From Sphingomonadales bacterium (GTDB lineage: Bacteria; Bacteroidota; Bacteroidia; Chitinophagales; Chitinophagaceae), in contig VHBB01000009.1 of NCBI GenBank assembly GCA_016872155.1, positions 1 through 56,885 on the forward strand: 56,885 nt of DNA. Direction: 5' to 3'. Made by a program: the position numbers and the translations under genes. The notes beneath the pieces were generated by a model. That model was not told the DNA's origin. It saw only the letters and a list, made by a program, of their open reading frames with translations, and ran no database searches. Every line of letters begins with the position of its first letter. The first letter of the stretch is position 1. Of the stretch, positions 25,145 through 34,394 are shown piece after piece.

Positions 25145-28100
25145 TCAACCACAGCCCCCCTGGTTCCCACAGTTATTGCACTTGTAGCAAGCCCCGCTGC
25201 GCATCATAATGTTACCGCAGACGTTACAAGCAGGCGCATCACTTTGCATATTCTTAGCCACGGCATTCATGGCATCGAGGGCGCTGTCTACTTTTTCTAC
25301 CTTGGCCGCCTTGGGAGCCGTGGCCTTGGCAGGTTGAGCAGCACCAGCGGCAGGGGTAATACGAATGCTAGAGAGTTCGGGATCCTTGGCATACTCCAAT
25401 GGATTGGAGGGCACCTCGTCCCAATCATCGGCGCCGGTATTCATGACCTCGGGTTTGTCGAGCACATGCACCAGGTCGGTTCTGCCGAGATATTCATAAC
25501 CCAGCACACGGAAAATAAAGTCTACGATAGAAGTGGTGGTCTTGATATTGGGATGCTCTACGAAACCACTAGGATCAAAGCGAGTAAAAGCAAACTTGTC
25601 GACGAACTCTTCGAGTGGTACTCCGTATTGCAAACCGATCGACACCGAAATGGCAAAGCAGTTCATCATGCTGCGCATGGTAGCTCCTTCTTTGGCCATG
25701 TCGACAAAGATCTCTCCCAAGGTACCATCGGCATATTCTCCGGTCCGAAGAAAGACGGCCTGTCCACTGATCTTGGCTTTTTGTGTAAAGCCACGGCGCT
25801 TGGCGGGCAGTGTGCGACGCTCTACGATCTTGGCCAATTTGCGCTTGAGCTTGGTATCGGGAGAAGCCTGCACGCGCTTCTGCACTTCGTCGAGCAGTTC
25901 CTCTACGGTTAGCTTACCCAGATCAACGATGTTAGAGTCGGCAGCGGCTACAGCGGGGGTGTCTGCAGCGGCGGCATCGGCGGTATCTCCTTTTTTCTTC
26001 TTATCACTCTTATTGCTGAGCGGTTGAGAAAGTTTTGAACCATCGCGGTACAGCGCGTTGGCCTTAAGACCCAACTTCCAGCTAAGGTAATAGGCATCGG
26101 CGATCTCCTCAACGTTGGCCTCGTGCGGCAGATTGATGGTCTTAGAGATGGCCCCGCTAATAAAGGGTTGCGTGGCACCCATCATGCGAATGTGACCATG
26201 GGCATGAATGTAGCGCTGTCCTTTTTGTCCGCACTTATTGGCGCAATCAAAGACAGGCAGGTGCTCTTCTTTTAGACCGGGTGCTCCTTCGAGCATCATG
26301 GTACCGCAGACATAATCGTTGGCCGCTTCGATCTGCTCATCGGTAAAGCCAAGCGCCTCGAGCAGACTCCACTCAAAGTCGTTGTATTGCTCGGGAGCAA
26401 AACCAAGACGCTGCAAGCACTCTTCGCCAAGGGTGTACTTGTTAAAGACGAAGCCGATCTCAAAGGCCGTGAGCGCCGCTGCATCGAGACGCTTGATCTC
26501 GTCGGCAATAAATCCTTTTTCGCTCAGGGTTTGATGATTGATAAAGGGAGCGCCGGCAAAACTGGCCGCACCAACGGCATATTTGATAATGGATTCTGTT
26601 TCTTTATCGCTGTAGCCCAGATTTTTGAGCGCCACCGGAACACTTTGGTTGATGATCTTAAAATAACCACCGCCAGAGAGTTTCTTGAATTTTACCAAGG
26701 CAAAGTCGGGTTCTACGCCGGTGGTATCGCAATCCATCACCAGACCAATGGTGCCGGTAGGTGCGATCACAGTAGCCTGCGCGTTGCGGTATCCGTATTG
26801 TTCTCCGAGTTCTACGGCATCATCCCAAGCCTTGCAAGCAGCCTTTAACAAATAATCAGGACAATATTTTACTTTAATACCCTGTGGCTTTAAGCTGAGT
26901 GCTTCAAATTCGTCGGCATCGTATGCGGCCAGGCGATGGTTGCGCATAACGCGCATCATGTGTTGCTTATTCTCTTCGTAACGAGCAAAGGGTCCCAGCA
27001 CACGGGCCAACTCGGCCGAGGTCTTGTACGAGATACCGGTCATGATGGCGGTGATGGCGCCGGCAATGGCACGGGCCTCTTCGCTATCGTAGGGAATACC
27101 GCTTACCATCAGCATGGTGCCGAGATTGGCATAACCCAACCCAAGCGTGCGATACTCATAGCTGAGTTGCGCTACTTCTTTAGAAGGAAACTGTGCCATT
27201 AACACAGAGACCTCCAACACCACGGTCCACAAACGGGTATTGTATTCGTAACCCTCCACATCAAAAGTGTTCGTGGCATTATCGTAGAACTTCATCAAGT
27301 TGGCAGAAGCCAGGTTGCAGGCCGTGTTGTCGAGGAACATGTACTCCGAACAAGGATTCGAAGCACGAATGGGACCGCCCTCGGGGCAGGTGTGCCACTC
27401 GTTGATGGTCGTGTTGTATTGGGTACCGGGGTCTGCACAGCGCCAAGCGGCGTAGGCGATCTGGTTCCAGAGTTCGCGGGCAGGAACTTTTTTCATAACG
27501 CGGCCGTCTTGACGTCCGGTAAGTTCCCAGTCTTCGTCTTTCTCTAATTTCTCGAAGAAAGAATTGGGGATGCGAATAGAGTTATTCGAATTTTGTCCGC
27601 TCACGGTGCGGTACGCTTCGTCTTCGTAGCCCGATGGATAACCGGCGGCGATCAAGGCCCCTACTTTCTTTTCTTCTTCTACTTTCCAGTTAATGAACTG
27701 AACGATCTCGGGGTGATCGAGGTCAAGACAAACCATCTTGGCTGCACGACGGGTGGTACCACCGCTTTTAATAGCGCCGGCTGCACGGTCTCCGATCTTA
27801 AGAAAACTCATAAGACCCGAACTGCTGCCGCCACCGCTCAGCTTCTCGCCTTCGCCGCGCAGGTTCGAGTAGTTGGTACCCACACCCGATCCGTACTTAA
27901 AGATGCGAGCCTCGCGAACCCAAAGGTCCATAATGCCGCCCTCGTTGACCAGATCGTCCTCTACGCTCAAAATAAAACAAGCATGAGGCTGCGGACGCTC
28001 ATAGGCGTTCTGTGATTTCTTTAATTGCCCGTCGGCAGGGTCCACATAATAGTGACCCTGGGGCTTGCCGGCAATGCCATAGCTTTCGTAAAGACCGGTA

Positions 28101-28525
28101 TTGAACCACTGCGGACTATTGGGCACGCACATCTGATTAAGGATGGAGTACACCAACTCGTCGTAGAACACCTGGGCGTCTTGCGTGCTGGCAAAATAAC
28201 CATAGCGCTCACCCCACACACGCCAGCAATGGGCCATGCGGTGCGCCACTTGCTTAGCCGAGGTCTCACGACCCAGACTTCCGTCGGGTTGAGGCACACC
28301 GGCCTTTCTAAAATATTTCTGGGCCAAAATATCGGTGGCGATCTGACTCCACTGTTTGGGCACCTCTACGTTGGTCATCTCGAACACCACCTCTCCAGAT
28401 GGGTTACGAATAACCGATGTACGATAGTCATACTCGAACTGCTCGAACACACTCACATCCTCACGGGTAAAGCGGCGACTAAATTGCAACCCGCCCTTGG
28501 TGGCGGCTGGCTTCTTACTGGGCAT
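25145..28525 (-). CDS. nrdJ: Adenosylcobalamin-dependent (class II) ribonucleotide reductase
   Basis: Reduces ribonucleotides to deoxyribonucleotides with a B12-derived thiyl radical. The protein has 1126 residues. Visible features are SPQWFNTGLYE near residue 135, the GSGVGTNYSNLRGEG loop, the finger-loop motif NPCSEYMFLDNTACN and the phosphate-binding APTGTIGLVMDCDTTG. A Lys/Ala-rich linker (near KKKKGDTADAAAADTP) precedes a second module resembling the C-terminal region of long NrdJ proteins. The C-terminus is a Cys-rich ribbon (CNVCGN, CYKCNNCG). ATG at 28525 is chosen over a TTG at 28531. No nrdA/nrdB genes are present here. Confidence 0.93.
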   Translation of the reverse strand: MPSKKPAATKGGLQFSRRFTREDVSVFEQFEYDYRTSVIRNPSGEVVFEMTNVEVPKQWSQIATDILAQKYFRKAGVPQPDGSLGRETSAKQVAHRMAHCWRVWGERYGYFASTQDAQVFYDELVYSILNQMCVPNSPQWFNTGLYESYGIAGKPQGHYYVDPADGQLKKSQNAYERPQPHACFILSVEDDLVNEGGIMDLWVREARIFKYGSGVGTNYSNLRGEGEKLSGGGSSSGLMSFLKIGDRAAGAIKSGGTTRRAAKMVCLDLDHPEIVQFINWKVEEEKKVGALIAAGYPSGYEDEAYRTVSGQNSNNSIRIPNSFFEKLEKDEDWELTGRQDGRVMKKVPARELWNQIAYAAWRCADPGTQYNTTINEWHTCPEGGPIRASNPCSEYMFLDNTACNLASANLMKFYDNATNTFDVEGYEYNTRLWTVVLEVSVLMAQFPSKEVAQLSYEYRTLGLGYANLGTMLMVSGIPYDSEEARAIAGAITAIMTGISYKTSAELARVLGPFARYEENKQHMMRVMRNHRLAAYDADEFEALSLKPQGIKVKYCPDYLLKAACKAWDDAVELGEQYGYRNAQATVIAPTGTIGLVMDCDTTGVEPDFALVKFKKLSGGGYFKIINQSVPVALKNLGYSDKETESIIKYAVGAASFAGAPFINHQTLSEKGFIADEIKRLDAAALTAFEIGFVFNKYTLGEECLQRLGFAPEQYNDFEWSLLEALGFTDEQIEAANDYVCGTMMLEGAPGLKEEHLPVFDCANKCGQKGQRYIHAHGHIRMMGATQPFISGAISKTINLPHEANVEEIADAYYLSWKLGLKANALYRDGSKLSQPLSNKSDKKKKGDTADAAAADTPAVAAADSNIVDLGKLTVEELLDEVQKRVQASPDTKLKRKLAKIVERRTLPAKRRGFTQKAKISGQAVFLRTGEYADGTLGEIFVDMAKEGATMRSMMNCFAISVSIGLQYGVPLEEFVDKFAFTRFDPSGFVEHPNIKTTTSIVDFIFRVLGYEYLGRTDLVHVLDKPEVMNTGADDWDEVPSNPLEYAKDPELSSIRITPAAGAAQPAKATAPKAAKVEKVDSALDAMNAVAKNMQSDAPACNVCGNIMMRSGACYKCNNCGNQGGCG

Positions 28526-28823
28526 AATCAAAAAAGAATTTATTGGGTTTGGTCCTGGGTTCGCTACCGACCGCGCTCTCGCAAGGTCGTCAACGAAAAT
28601 ATTTTTTACCCTAAAAAAAACAAACCCTCAAATATTCACATTGTGTGGAAAATACTCATTAAATCGCACACAACCCTTGTCTGTCGTGGATTTGGGCATT
28701 TCTTCACATTTTCTGTATTATTTTTTGGAAGATTTTTTTGGAAATATCAATACCAGTTTGTAAGAATTAAAGCCTCTCTAATACAAACTATTTTCCGCAA
28801 CTTTGTGGCCATCCCTTTACCCT
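28526..28823. other. 298-bp divergent intergenic region between nrdJ and the GGGPS gene
   Basis: AT-rich and gene-free. It holds the nrdJ promoter (28594-28624) and two dyads: CACA-TTG-TGTG at 28637-28647 and ACACAA-CCC-TTGTcTGT at 28668-28684, centres about 33 bp apart, upstream of the nrdJ promoter. A weak box CAacTTTG at 28798-28805 precedes the plus-strand gene. No cobalamin riboswitch signature was recognised by eye. The stretch 28690-28780 shows only AT-rich sequence. Confidence 0.6.
28594..28624 (-). promoter_or_regulatory. Promoter for nrdJ
   Basis: On the minus strand TTTG (28624-28621), a 19-nt spacer rich in T and A, and TAttTTcG (28601-28594) fit the consensus with one mismatch. 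It gives a leader of about 65 nt. Confidence 0.65.
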
Positions 28824-29570
28824 ATGAAAGGACCCCTTTACGCCTCCCTTACGCAACGAAAAAAAGAGAAAAAGCGATCGTTTGCGGTGCTGATCGATCC
28901 CGATAAAGCGCCCCTTGCCGTACTCGACGAATTGATCGCGTTGGGTGCGGCCGCAAAGGTCGATTTTTGGTTCGTGGGCGGAAGCCTGGTGGTATCGCAT
29001 CAACTCGAAGAGCAGGTTCAATACCTAAAAAAACACAGCGATATACCGGTGATCCTTTTTCCGGGCAGTCCTTCGCAAGTCACGCGCCACGCCGATGCCC
29101 TCTTGTACCTCTCCTTGGTGTCCGGAAGAAATGCCGATCTGCTAATCGGCCAACACGTGCTCTCGGCACCCCTGGTCAAACAAAGCGGACTCGAAGTGCT
29201 CGCTACCGGTTATATGGTCATAGACGGAGGAGCGCCCACGACCGTCTCGTACATTAGCAATGCCACCCCTATTCCCTCTACTAAAAAAGAGATTGCTCAA
29301 TGCACGGCCCTGGCCGCAGAGATGCTGGGCATGAAGTTGATCTATCTCGATGCCGGCAGCGGTGCCCTTATACCCGTAAACGAAGAAATGATAGCAGCGG
29401 TGGCTTCACAGATCGAAGTACCCCTGATCGTTGGAGGGGGCATTACCAGCCCCGAGCGGGCAACGGCAGCTTGTAGGGCCGGAGCCGATGTGATCGTGGT
29501 AGGAAACGCCATAGAAAAAGACCGCAGTCTTATCGGTGCCATTAGCGACGCGGTTCACCGATCCTCTTGA
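28824..29570 (+). CDS. Geranylgeranylglyceryl-phosphate synthase family protein
   Basis: A TIM-barrel prenyltransferase of 248 residues, predicted to join a polyprenyl diphosphate with sn-glycerol-1-phosphate through an ether bond. Family motifs seen are the N-terminal VLIDPDK, FFVGGS-type (WFVGGSLV), VILFPGSPSQV, GYMVIDGGAPT, YLDAGSGA, VGGGITSPERA and ADVIVVGNAIE. Archaeal-type GGGPS enzymes of group II are established in Bacteroidota, so the reaction is credible though the physiological product is unclear. The start at 28824 is preferred to 28803, which lies in the promoter-like box. It is convergent with the LytTR gene (13 bp apart). Confidence 0.88.
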   Translation: MKGPLYASLTQRKKEKKRSFAVLIDPDKAPLAVLDELIALGAAAKVDFWFVGGSLVVSHQLEEQVQYLKKHSDIPVILFPGSPSQVTRHADALLYLSLVSGRNADLLIGQHVLSAPLVKQSGLEVLATGYMVIDGGAPTTVSYISNATPIPSTKKEIAQCTALAAEMLGMKLIYLDAGSGALIPVNEEMIAAVASQIEVPLIVGGGITSPERATAACRAGADVIVVGNAIEKDRSLIGAISDAVHRSS

Positions 29571-29583
29571 TCGAGGGTCGAAC

Positions 29584-30315
29584 CTACAGACTCATCATTT
29601 CTTTAAAACGAAGGGTCTGCCGGCGACTCACTTCAATCTTTTCTCCACCCTTGAGCTCGAGCAAAAGTCCGCCATTAAAATAGGGCTCCACTTTTTCTAT
29701 CATGCGCAGGTTAACGATGTGCTTGCGGTTGGTACGAAAAAAAACTTTTGTATCGAGACGTTCTTCGAGCGCATTGAGCGATTTTAAGATCAAGGGCTTG
29801 TTGGGACCAAAGAAAACCCTGGCATAGTTACCAACACTTTCAAAAAGTCGAATTTCTCCCAACTTCACGAACCAACAACGTTCGCCGTCCTTGACAAACA
29901 CCTGGTCTTGCTCCGAGAGTATACCGGGTGCCAAAACAGGTGTGCTCCCCGTGCGTCGCAGATCGTTTCCCTGCAACTTTTGAATGGCATCGGCCAACCG
30001 ACGGGGGTCAATGGGCTTTGTGAGATAATCAAGCGCATTGAACTCGAACGCCTTGATGGCATATTCGTGATAAGCCGTGGTAAAGATCACTTCGGGACTG
30101 CGGTCTAGTTCTGACAACAGGTCAAATCCGGTCTTGCCGGGCATTTGAATATCCAGAAAGATCAATTCGGGTTGCAATGCTTCGATCTTTTGCAACGCTT
30201 CGTCTGCATTGACCGCTTCGTCGATGATCTCGATCTCCGAAAAATCACCCAGCAGCTTGCGCAGTTCGACCCGGGCCAGTCGCTCGTCGTCAATAAGGAT
30301 GGTTTTGATGGGCAT
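29584..30315 (-). CDS. LytTR-family response regulator
   Basis: A 243-residue transcription regulator. The receiver domain (1-120) has the acidic pair Asp9/Asp10, the phosphoacceptor Asp55 in LIFLDIQMPG, a Thr in IFTTAYHEYA and Lys in YLTKPID. The C-terminal LytTR DNA-binding domain (about 140-243) shows GERCWFVKLGEIRLFES, FFRTNRKHIVNLRMIEKV and EVSRRQTLRFKEMM. It starts 11 bp after the histidine kinase stop, so the two are cotranscribed. Start 30315 (MPIKTILIDDE) is preferred to 30330. Confidence 0.93.
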   Translation of the reverse strand: MPIKTILIDDERLARVELRKLLGDFSEIEIIDEAVNADEALQKIEALQPELIFLDIQMPGKTGFDLLSELDRSPEVIFTTAYHEYAIKAFEFNALDYLTKPIDPRRLADAIQKLQGNDLRRTGSTPVLAPGILSEQDQVFVKDGERCWFVKLGEIRLFESVGNYARVFFGPNKPLILKSLNALEERLDTKVFFRTNRKHIVNLRMIEKVEPYFNGGLLLELKGGEKIEVSRRQTLRFKEMMSL

Positions 30316-30326
30316 ATTAAAAAATA

Positions 30327-31391
30327 TCAAAGTGGAATAGATACAGTAACCTTAACTGTCTGCTCCGGCTCCGAGACGATCTCGAACCGAGCAGCGGCTC
30401 CATAGAGCAATTGCAAGCGACTGCGCGTACTGCTGACCCCAAATCCCGTTTGCAGAATGGCCCCACTTAGGGCTCCGGGGTTAACGATCTCGAGCACAAG
30501 CAAATTTTTTTCGGTTAATTTTTTTGAACTGATCGTAATGCGTCCGCCTTGCGGGCGCGTACCAATGCCATGCTTGATGGCATTTTCTACCAATGTTTGC
30601 AACATCATCGGAGGCACAGACAACGAAAGCGTATCGGCAGCGATCTGCCAGTCTACCTGCATTCTGTCTTCGAATCGAATACTTTCCAGGGCCAGGTAAT
30701 CGCGAATCATATCGATCTCTTTTTGCAAGGGTACCAGTTGCGCCTGCTCGGTGTACAAACTGCCGCGCAGCAGATTACTGAGCTCGGTAATGGCTCGCCG
30801 GGCCCGAGCCGGATCGAGATCGACCAGTGCTCTGATGCTGTTGAGTGAATTAAAAATAAAATGTGGATTCAAATGTGCCTTGAGTGTCTTTAACTCCATT
30901 TGCTTGATGGCTCCTTCGAGCTTGAGTTGATCGAGTTGTCGCTGCCGGCTATCGGTGTAATAGTGATAAACACAATAGTTCGTCAGCCATAACAGCATGA
31001 TGGTGCTCATCTCCAGACTCACGGCCAGCAGCAATTGCCCCATGTTTAACTTCTCGATCGCCTCTTGCGATAAATAAAGATCGAATGCCTCGAAACAAGC
31101 CAGCACTAAAAATCCATGAATAAAAGAAGAGAGGGCCAGCGACAGCAATAACCAGGGAATGGACTGCTCCAGTTTTTTTTGCATGAGCCCCGCTCGCTTA
31201 AGAGTTTCGCGCAACAAGTGCGAGACCAGTAGCCCCGTTAGGGTTATGGCGATGGTACGATTGATGATGATCGCCTCGGGGTATTCCAGATTAAAGATAT
31301 TGGCCAGAAAAAAGGTTCCGGCCAAAAATGTACCCCAGCCTCCCAGCTGCAGCACCCAGTACAATCTGTTTCGATCCGATAAAAATCCCAT
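30327..31391 (-). CDS. LytS/YehU-type sensor histidine kinase
   Basis: A 354-residue membrane kinase of the His_kinase (PF06580-like) family. Four hydrophobic helices lie in the N-terminal part (about 10-35, 42-60, 78-105, 118-142), followed by a short coiled coil and the phosphoacceptor motif LNPHFIFNSLNS with His177. The ATPase part has LVENAIKHG (N box) and a GFGVSSTRSRL segment; it is of the short HATPase type. No extracellular sensor domain is evident, so the membrane helices are likely the sensor. A box TAccTTTA ends 7 nt before the ATG. Forms an operon with the LytTR regulator. Signal unknown. Confidence 0.92.
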   Translation of the reverse strand: MGFLSDRNRLYWVLQLGGWGTFLAGTFFLANIFNLEYPEAIIINRTIAITLTGLLVSHLLRETLKRAGLMQKKLEQSIPWLLLSLALSSFIHGFLVLACFEAFDLYLSQEAIEKLNMGQLLLAVSLEMSTIMLLWLTNYCVYHYYTDSRQRQLDQLKLEGAIKQMELKTLKAHLNPHFIFNSLNSIRALVDLDPARARRAITELSNLLRGSLYTEQAQLVPLQKEIDMIRDYLALESIRFEDRMQVDWQIAADTLSLSVPPMMLQTLVENAIKHGIGTRPQGGRITISSKKLTEKNLLVLEIVNPGALSGAILQTGFGVSSTRSRLQLLYGAAARFEIVSEPEQTVKVTVSIPL

Positions 31392-31570
31392 AACCGGTTA
31401 AAGGTACAACGCCCCTCCTATTTACACGGCGGGTTGGTACCAATGGTCAAAGGCCGTTTTTAGCGGGGTTGGTTCAACCTTTTGACCTTGATTTTGTTGA
31501 AGAGCTGTGCCCCTAAAATTGCGTGGGTGTCGACATTTATTTTCTTAATTTTAGGCCTAACCTCGTTGCC

Positions 31571-33496
31571 ATGCAAATAGAACCCGGAAGCTTGCTCAAG
31601 ACCATCAACAGTCCGGATGATCTAAAAAAACTCCCTCGCGAAAAATTACACCAGGTATGCGAGGAGCTTCGTCAATACATCATAGACATTGTAAGCGTGC
31701 ACGGCGGGCATTTTGGGGCCAGTCTTGGTGTCGTGGAATTAACCACGGCGCTGCATTACGTTTACAATACCCCCTACGATCAATTGGTCTGGGATGTGGG
31801 TCATCAGGCCTATGGGCATAAGATACTCACCGGACGAAGAGACCAGTTTCCGACCAACCGTAAATACAAAGGACTCAGCGGTTTTCCTAAACGCAGCGAA
31901 AGTCCCTACGACACATTTGGCGTGGGCCATTCCTCTACCTCGATCTCGGCAGCGTTGGGTATGGCCATGGCCGCCAAGCAAAAGGGCGAGACAGATCGAA
32001 AAGTGGTCGCGGTTATAGGAGACGGAGCCATGACAGCGGGCCTTGCTTTCGAAGGCATGAACCATGCCGGCGTGGCCGATGCCGACATGCTGATTATTCT
32101 CAACGATAATTGCATGGGTATCGATCCCAATGTCGGTGCCTTAAAAGAATACCTGACCGATATCACTCTTTCGCCGACGTACAATAAATTAAAGGATGAT
32201 GTCTGGAATCTGCTGGGGCGGTTGCCACGCGGCAAAAATTTTAGTCGGTCCATGGCCCACAAACTCACCGAAGGTCTAAAAGGGATCATTAGCAGCAGCG
32301 CCAATCTGTTCGAGGCGCTTCAGCTGCGTTACTTCGGGCCCATCGACGGACACAACATCGCTAAGCTGGTAGAGACCTTAAAAGACCTGCGCGAGATTCC
32401 GGGTCCCAAGATCTTGCACATCATCACCACCAAAGGAAAGGGATATGCCCTGGCCGAAAAAGACCAGACCAAGTGGCATGCACCCGGTCTCTTCGATAAG
32501 GTAACCGGAGAGATCGTTCAAAAAAAGAAAGACGGACCACAGCCCCCCAAATACCAAGATGTGTTTGGTCATACGATCATTGAACTGGCCGAACAAAACG
32601 AAAAGATCGTAGGCATTACTCCTGCCATGCCATCGGGCTCCTCCCTTAAGTTTATGATGGAGAAAATGCCGCATCGTGCCTTCGATGTGGGCATTGCCGA
32701 ACAACATGCGGTAACGCTCAGCGCCGGTATGGCCACGCAAGGCATGAAAGTGTTTTGCAATATCTACTCATCGTTTATGCAGCGGGCCTACGACTCGGTG
32801 GTACACGATGTAGCCATTCAAAAACTGCCTGTTATCTTTTGTCTCGACAGGGCCGGACTGGTCGGAGACGATGGTCCCACCCATCACGGCTGCTACGACA
32901 TTGCCTATTTTAGGTGCATTCCGCACATGATCATCAGTGCGCCCATGAACGAGTCGGAGCTTCGCAACCTAATGTATACCGCCCAACTCGAGAGCAACAA
33001 GCATCCATTCGTTATTCGCTACCCGCGCGGAGAGGGCGTTATGCCCGATTGGAGAACACCTATGGAGGCCATAGCGATAGGTAAAGGAAGAACACTCAAA
33101 GAAGGAGAAGAGATCGCCATTCTTAGCCTTGGCCATCCGGGCAATTTTGCCGCAGCGGCCCTTCGCGAACTGCGTACCGATGGGTTGAACCCCGGTCATT
33201 ACGACATGCGTTTTGTAAAACCCCTCGACGAAGAACTCTTGCATCATATCTGTGGCCGTTATCAAAAGATCTTGACCGTAGAAGATGGCACCATTAAGGG
33301 TGGATTCGGTTCGGCTATACTAGAATTTATGGCCGAGCATGGATACAAACTAGATCTTCACAGGCTGGGTATTCCTGATGTACTTGTCGAGCATGGTACC
33401 CCTGCCGAACTACACCGCGAATGCGGTTACGACACAGCCGCCATTGTAAAGGCCGTTCGTCAGCTGGCCTCCGTTCAAGTCAGTGAGATCAATTAA
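31571..33496 (+). CDS. dxs: 1-deoxy-D-xylulose-5-phosphate synthase
   Basis: Thiamine-diphosphate enzyme that condenses pyruvate and glyceraldehyde-3-phosphate at the start of the MEP isoprenoid pathway. The 641-residue protein shows HGGHFGASLGVVELT, VWDVGHQAYGHKILTGR, the ThDP site GDGAMTAGLAFEGMNHAG with NDNCMGID, VGIAEQHAVTLSAGMA and DRAGLVGDDGPTHHG in the expected order. The start at 31571 (MQIEPGSLLKTI) is preferred to 31523. It supplies isoprenoids that the GGGPS-family enzyme 2.7 kb upstream could use, but the genes are not one operon. Its stop codon directly abuts that of scpA. Confidence 0.96.
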   Translation: MQIEPGSLLKTINSPDDLKKLPREKLHQVCEELRQYIIDIVSVHGGHFGASLGVVELTTALHYVYNTPYDQLVWDVGHQAYGHKILTGRRDQFPTNRKYKGLSGFPKRSESPYDTFGVGHSSTSISAALGMAMAAKQKGETDRKVVAVIGDGAMTAGLAFEGMNHAGVADADMLIILNDNCMGIDPNVGALKEYLTDITLSPTYNKLKDDVWNLLGRLPRGKNFSRSMAHKLTEGLKGIISSSANLFEALQLRYFGPIDGHNIAKLVETLKDLREIPGPKILHIITTKGKGYALAEKDQTKWHAPGLFDKVTGEIVQKKKDGPQPPKYQDVFGHTIIELAEQNEKIVGITPAMPSGSSLKFMMEKMPHRAFDVGIAEQHAVTLSAGMATQGMKVFCNIYSSFMQRAYDSVVHDVAIQKLPVIFCLDRAGLVGDDGPTHHGCYDIAYFRCIPHMIISAPMNESELRNLMYTAQLESNKHPFVIRYPRGEGVMPDWRTPMEAIAIGKGRTLKEGEEIAILSLGHPGNFAAAALRELRTDGLNPGHYDMRFVKPLDEELLHHICGRYQKILTVEDGTIKGGFGSAILEFMAEHGYKLDLHRLGIPDVLVEHGTPAELHRECGYDTAAIVKAVRQLASVQVSEIN

Positions 33497-34300
33497 TTAA
33501 TTGAGTGTAGGATCGACCGTTTGCAGGGCCTGCGCTTCGGCCTCGGCAGCCCCCTTCTCGTCGTACTCGATAATGAAGTTATTCTTTCCCTGACCAATGA
33601 TGATGTTCAGGTAATGCAGCTGTACCAGTTCTAGTAACGACAAGAACAAAAAGATGGCATGCACCCTGTTCTCGCATGCATCGAAGATGCGTTCAAAAGA
33701 AATGGTTCTTTCTTTTTTCGCCATTTGAAGCATGGCTGTACGACTGCCCTCCATGGTATAATTGTAGCGCACCACGGTGTGCACGGGCTTATTGACCCGG
33801 TCACTATATTTCTGCATGGCCTTTTCGAAGGCCTTCATTAATTTGAAAAGCGTAAGCTGGGTAATCTCGGTTCCTTCGCTGGCCTCTTCGCCAATGGCAG
33901 AGAGTTCTTTTTGAATATTGCCCCGTCGAGCCATCAGCATACGGAGCGCTTCCATCTCGGCCATTTGGGCCGACGCCTCTTTAAAGCGCTTGTACTCGAG
34001 AATCTTGCTGACCAGTTCGGCGCGCGGATCGATCTCGTTACCATCGGCATCAAGTTCTTTGCGAGGCAACAGCATCTTGGCCTTGATGCGCATGAGCGTA
34101 GAGATGAACAAAATAAATTCACTGCTCAGTTCTACGTTCAACTCATCTTGCTGATGGATATAATCGAGAAAGTCATTGGTGATCTTGGTAATGGGAATAT
34201 TGTAAATATCAAGCTCGTCTCTTTCTATAAAAAAAAGCAAGAGATCGAAGGGGCCTTCGAACTGCGGAAGGCTAATCTGGTAGTGGGTGGGTTGCGACAT
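33497..34300 (-). CDS. scpA: Segregation and condensation protein A
   Basis: Kleisin subunit of the SMC-ScpAB condensin, acting on the nucleoid. It is 267 residues long. The N-terminal kleisin motif (FEGPFDLLLFFIERDELDIYNI-type segment at about 13-34) and ITNDFLDYI, then SEFILFISTLMRIKAKMLLP, are diagnostic. The C-terminal winged-helix part carries VHAIFLFLSLLELVQLHYL. ATG at 34300 is chosen because the -7 box (34313-34320) overlaps the alternative start at 34315. scpB and smc are not in the window. Tail-to-tail with dxs with no intervening base. Confidence 0.93.
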   Translation of the reverse strand: MSQPTHYQISLPQFEGPFDLLLFFIERDELDIYNIPITKITNDFLDYIHQQDELNVELSSEFILFISTLMRIKAKMLLPRKELDADGNEIDPRAELVSKILEYKRFKEASAQMAEMEALRMLMARRGNIQKELSAIGEEASEGTEITQLTLFKLMKAFEKAMQKYSDRVNKPVHTVVRYNYTMEGSRTAMLQMAKKERTISFERIFDACENRVHAIFLFLSLLELVQLHYLNIIIGQGKNNFIIEYDEKGAAEAEAQALQTVDPTLN

Positions 34301-34312
34301 AGCGATAAAGCA

Positions 34313-34320
34313 CAAATGTA
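34313..34320 (-). promoter_or_regulatory. -7 box for scpA
   Basis: A perfect TAcaTTTG on the minus strand, 12 nt before the scpA ATG. Confidence 0.6.
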
Positions 34321-34394
34321 AGCGATTGGTCCGATCCTAAAAATGAGAGATTAAATAATATGGGTAAGCGCATTTTTTTCTTGACCTTTGCCCC

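Noticed and set aside
28526-28640. Cobalamin riboswitch in the nrdJ leader
   Set aside because: The leader from the predicted promoter is only about 65 nt and no B12-box-like segment was recognised; only a covariance search could settle it.
33490-33500. Possible frameshift or misassembly where dxs and scpA stops abut
   Set aside because: Both proteins have complete family C-termini; convergent genes with no gap also occur at DMT transporter/frr and gyrB/50091, so this is simple compaction.
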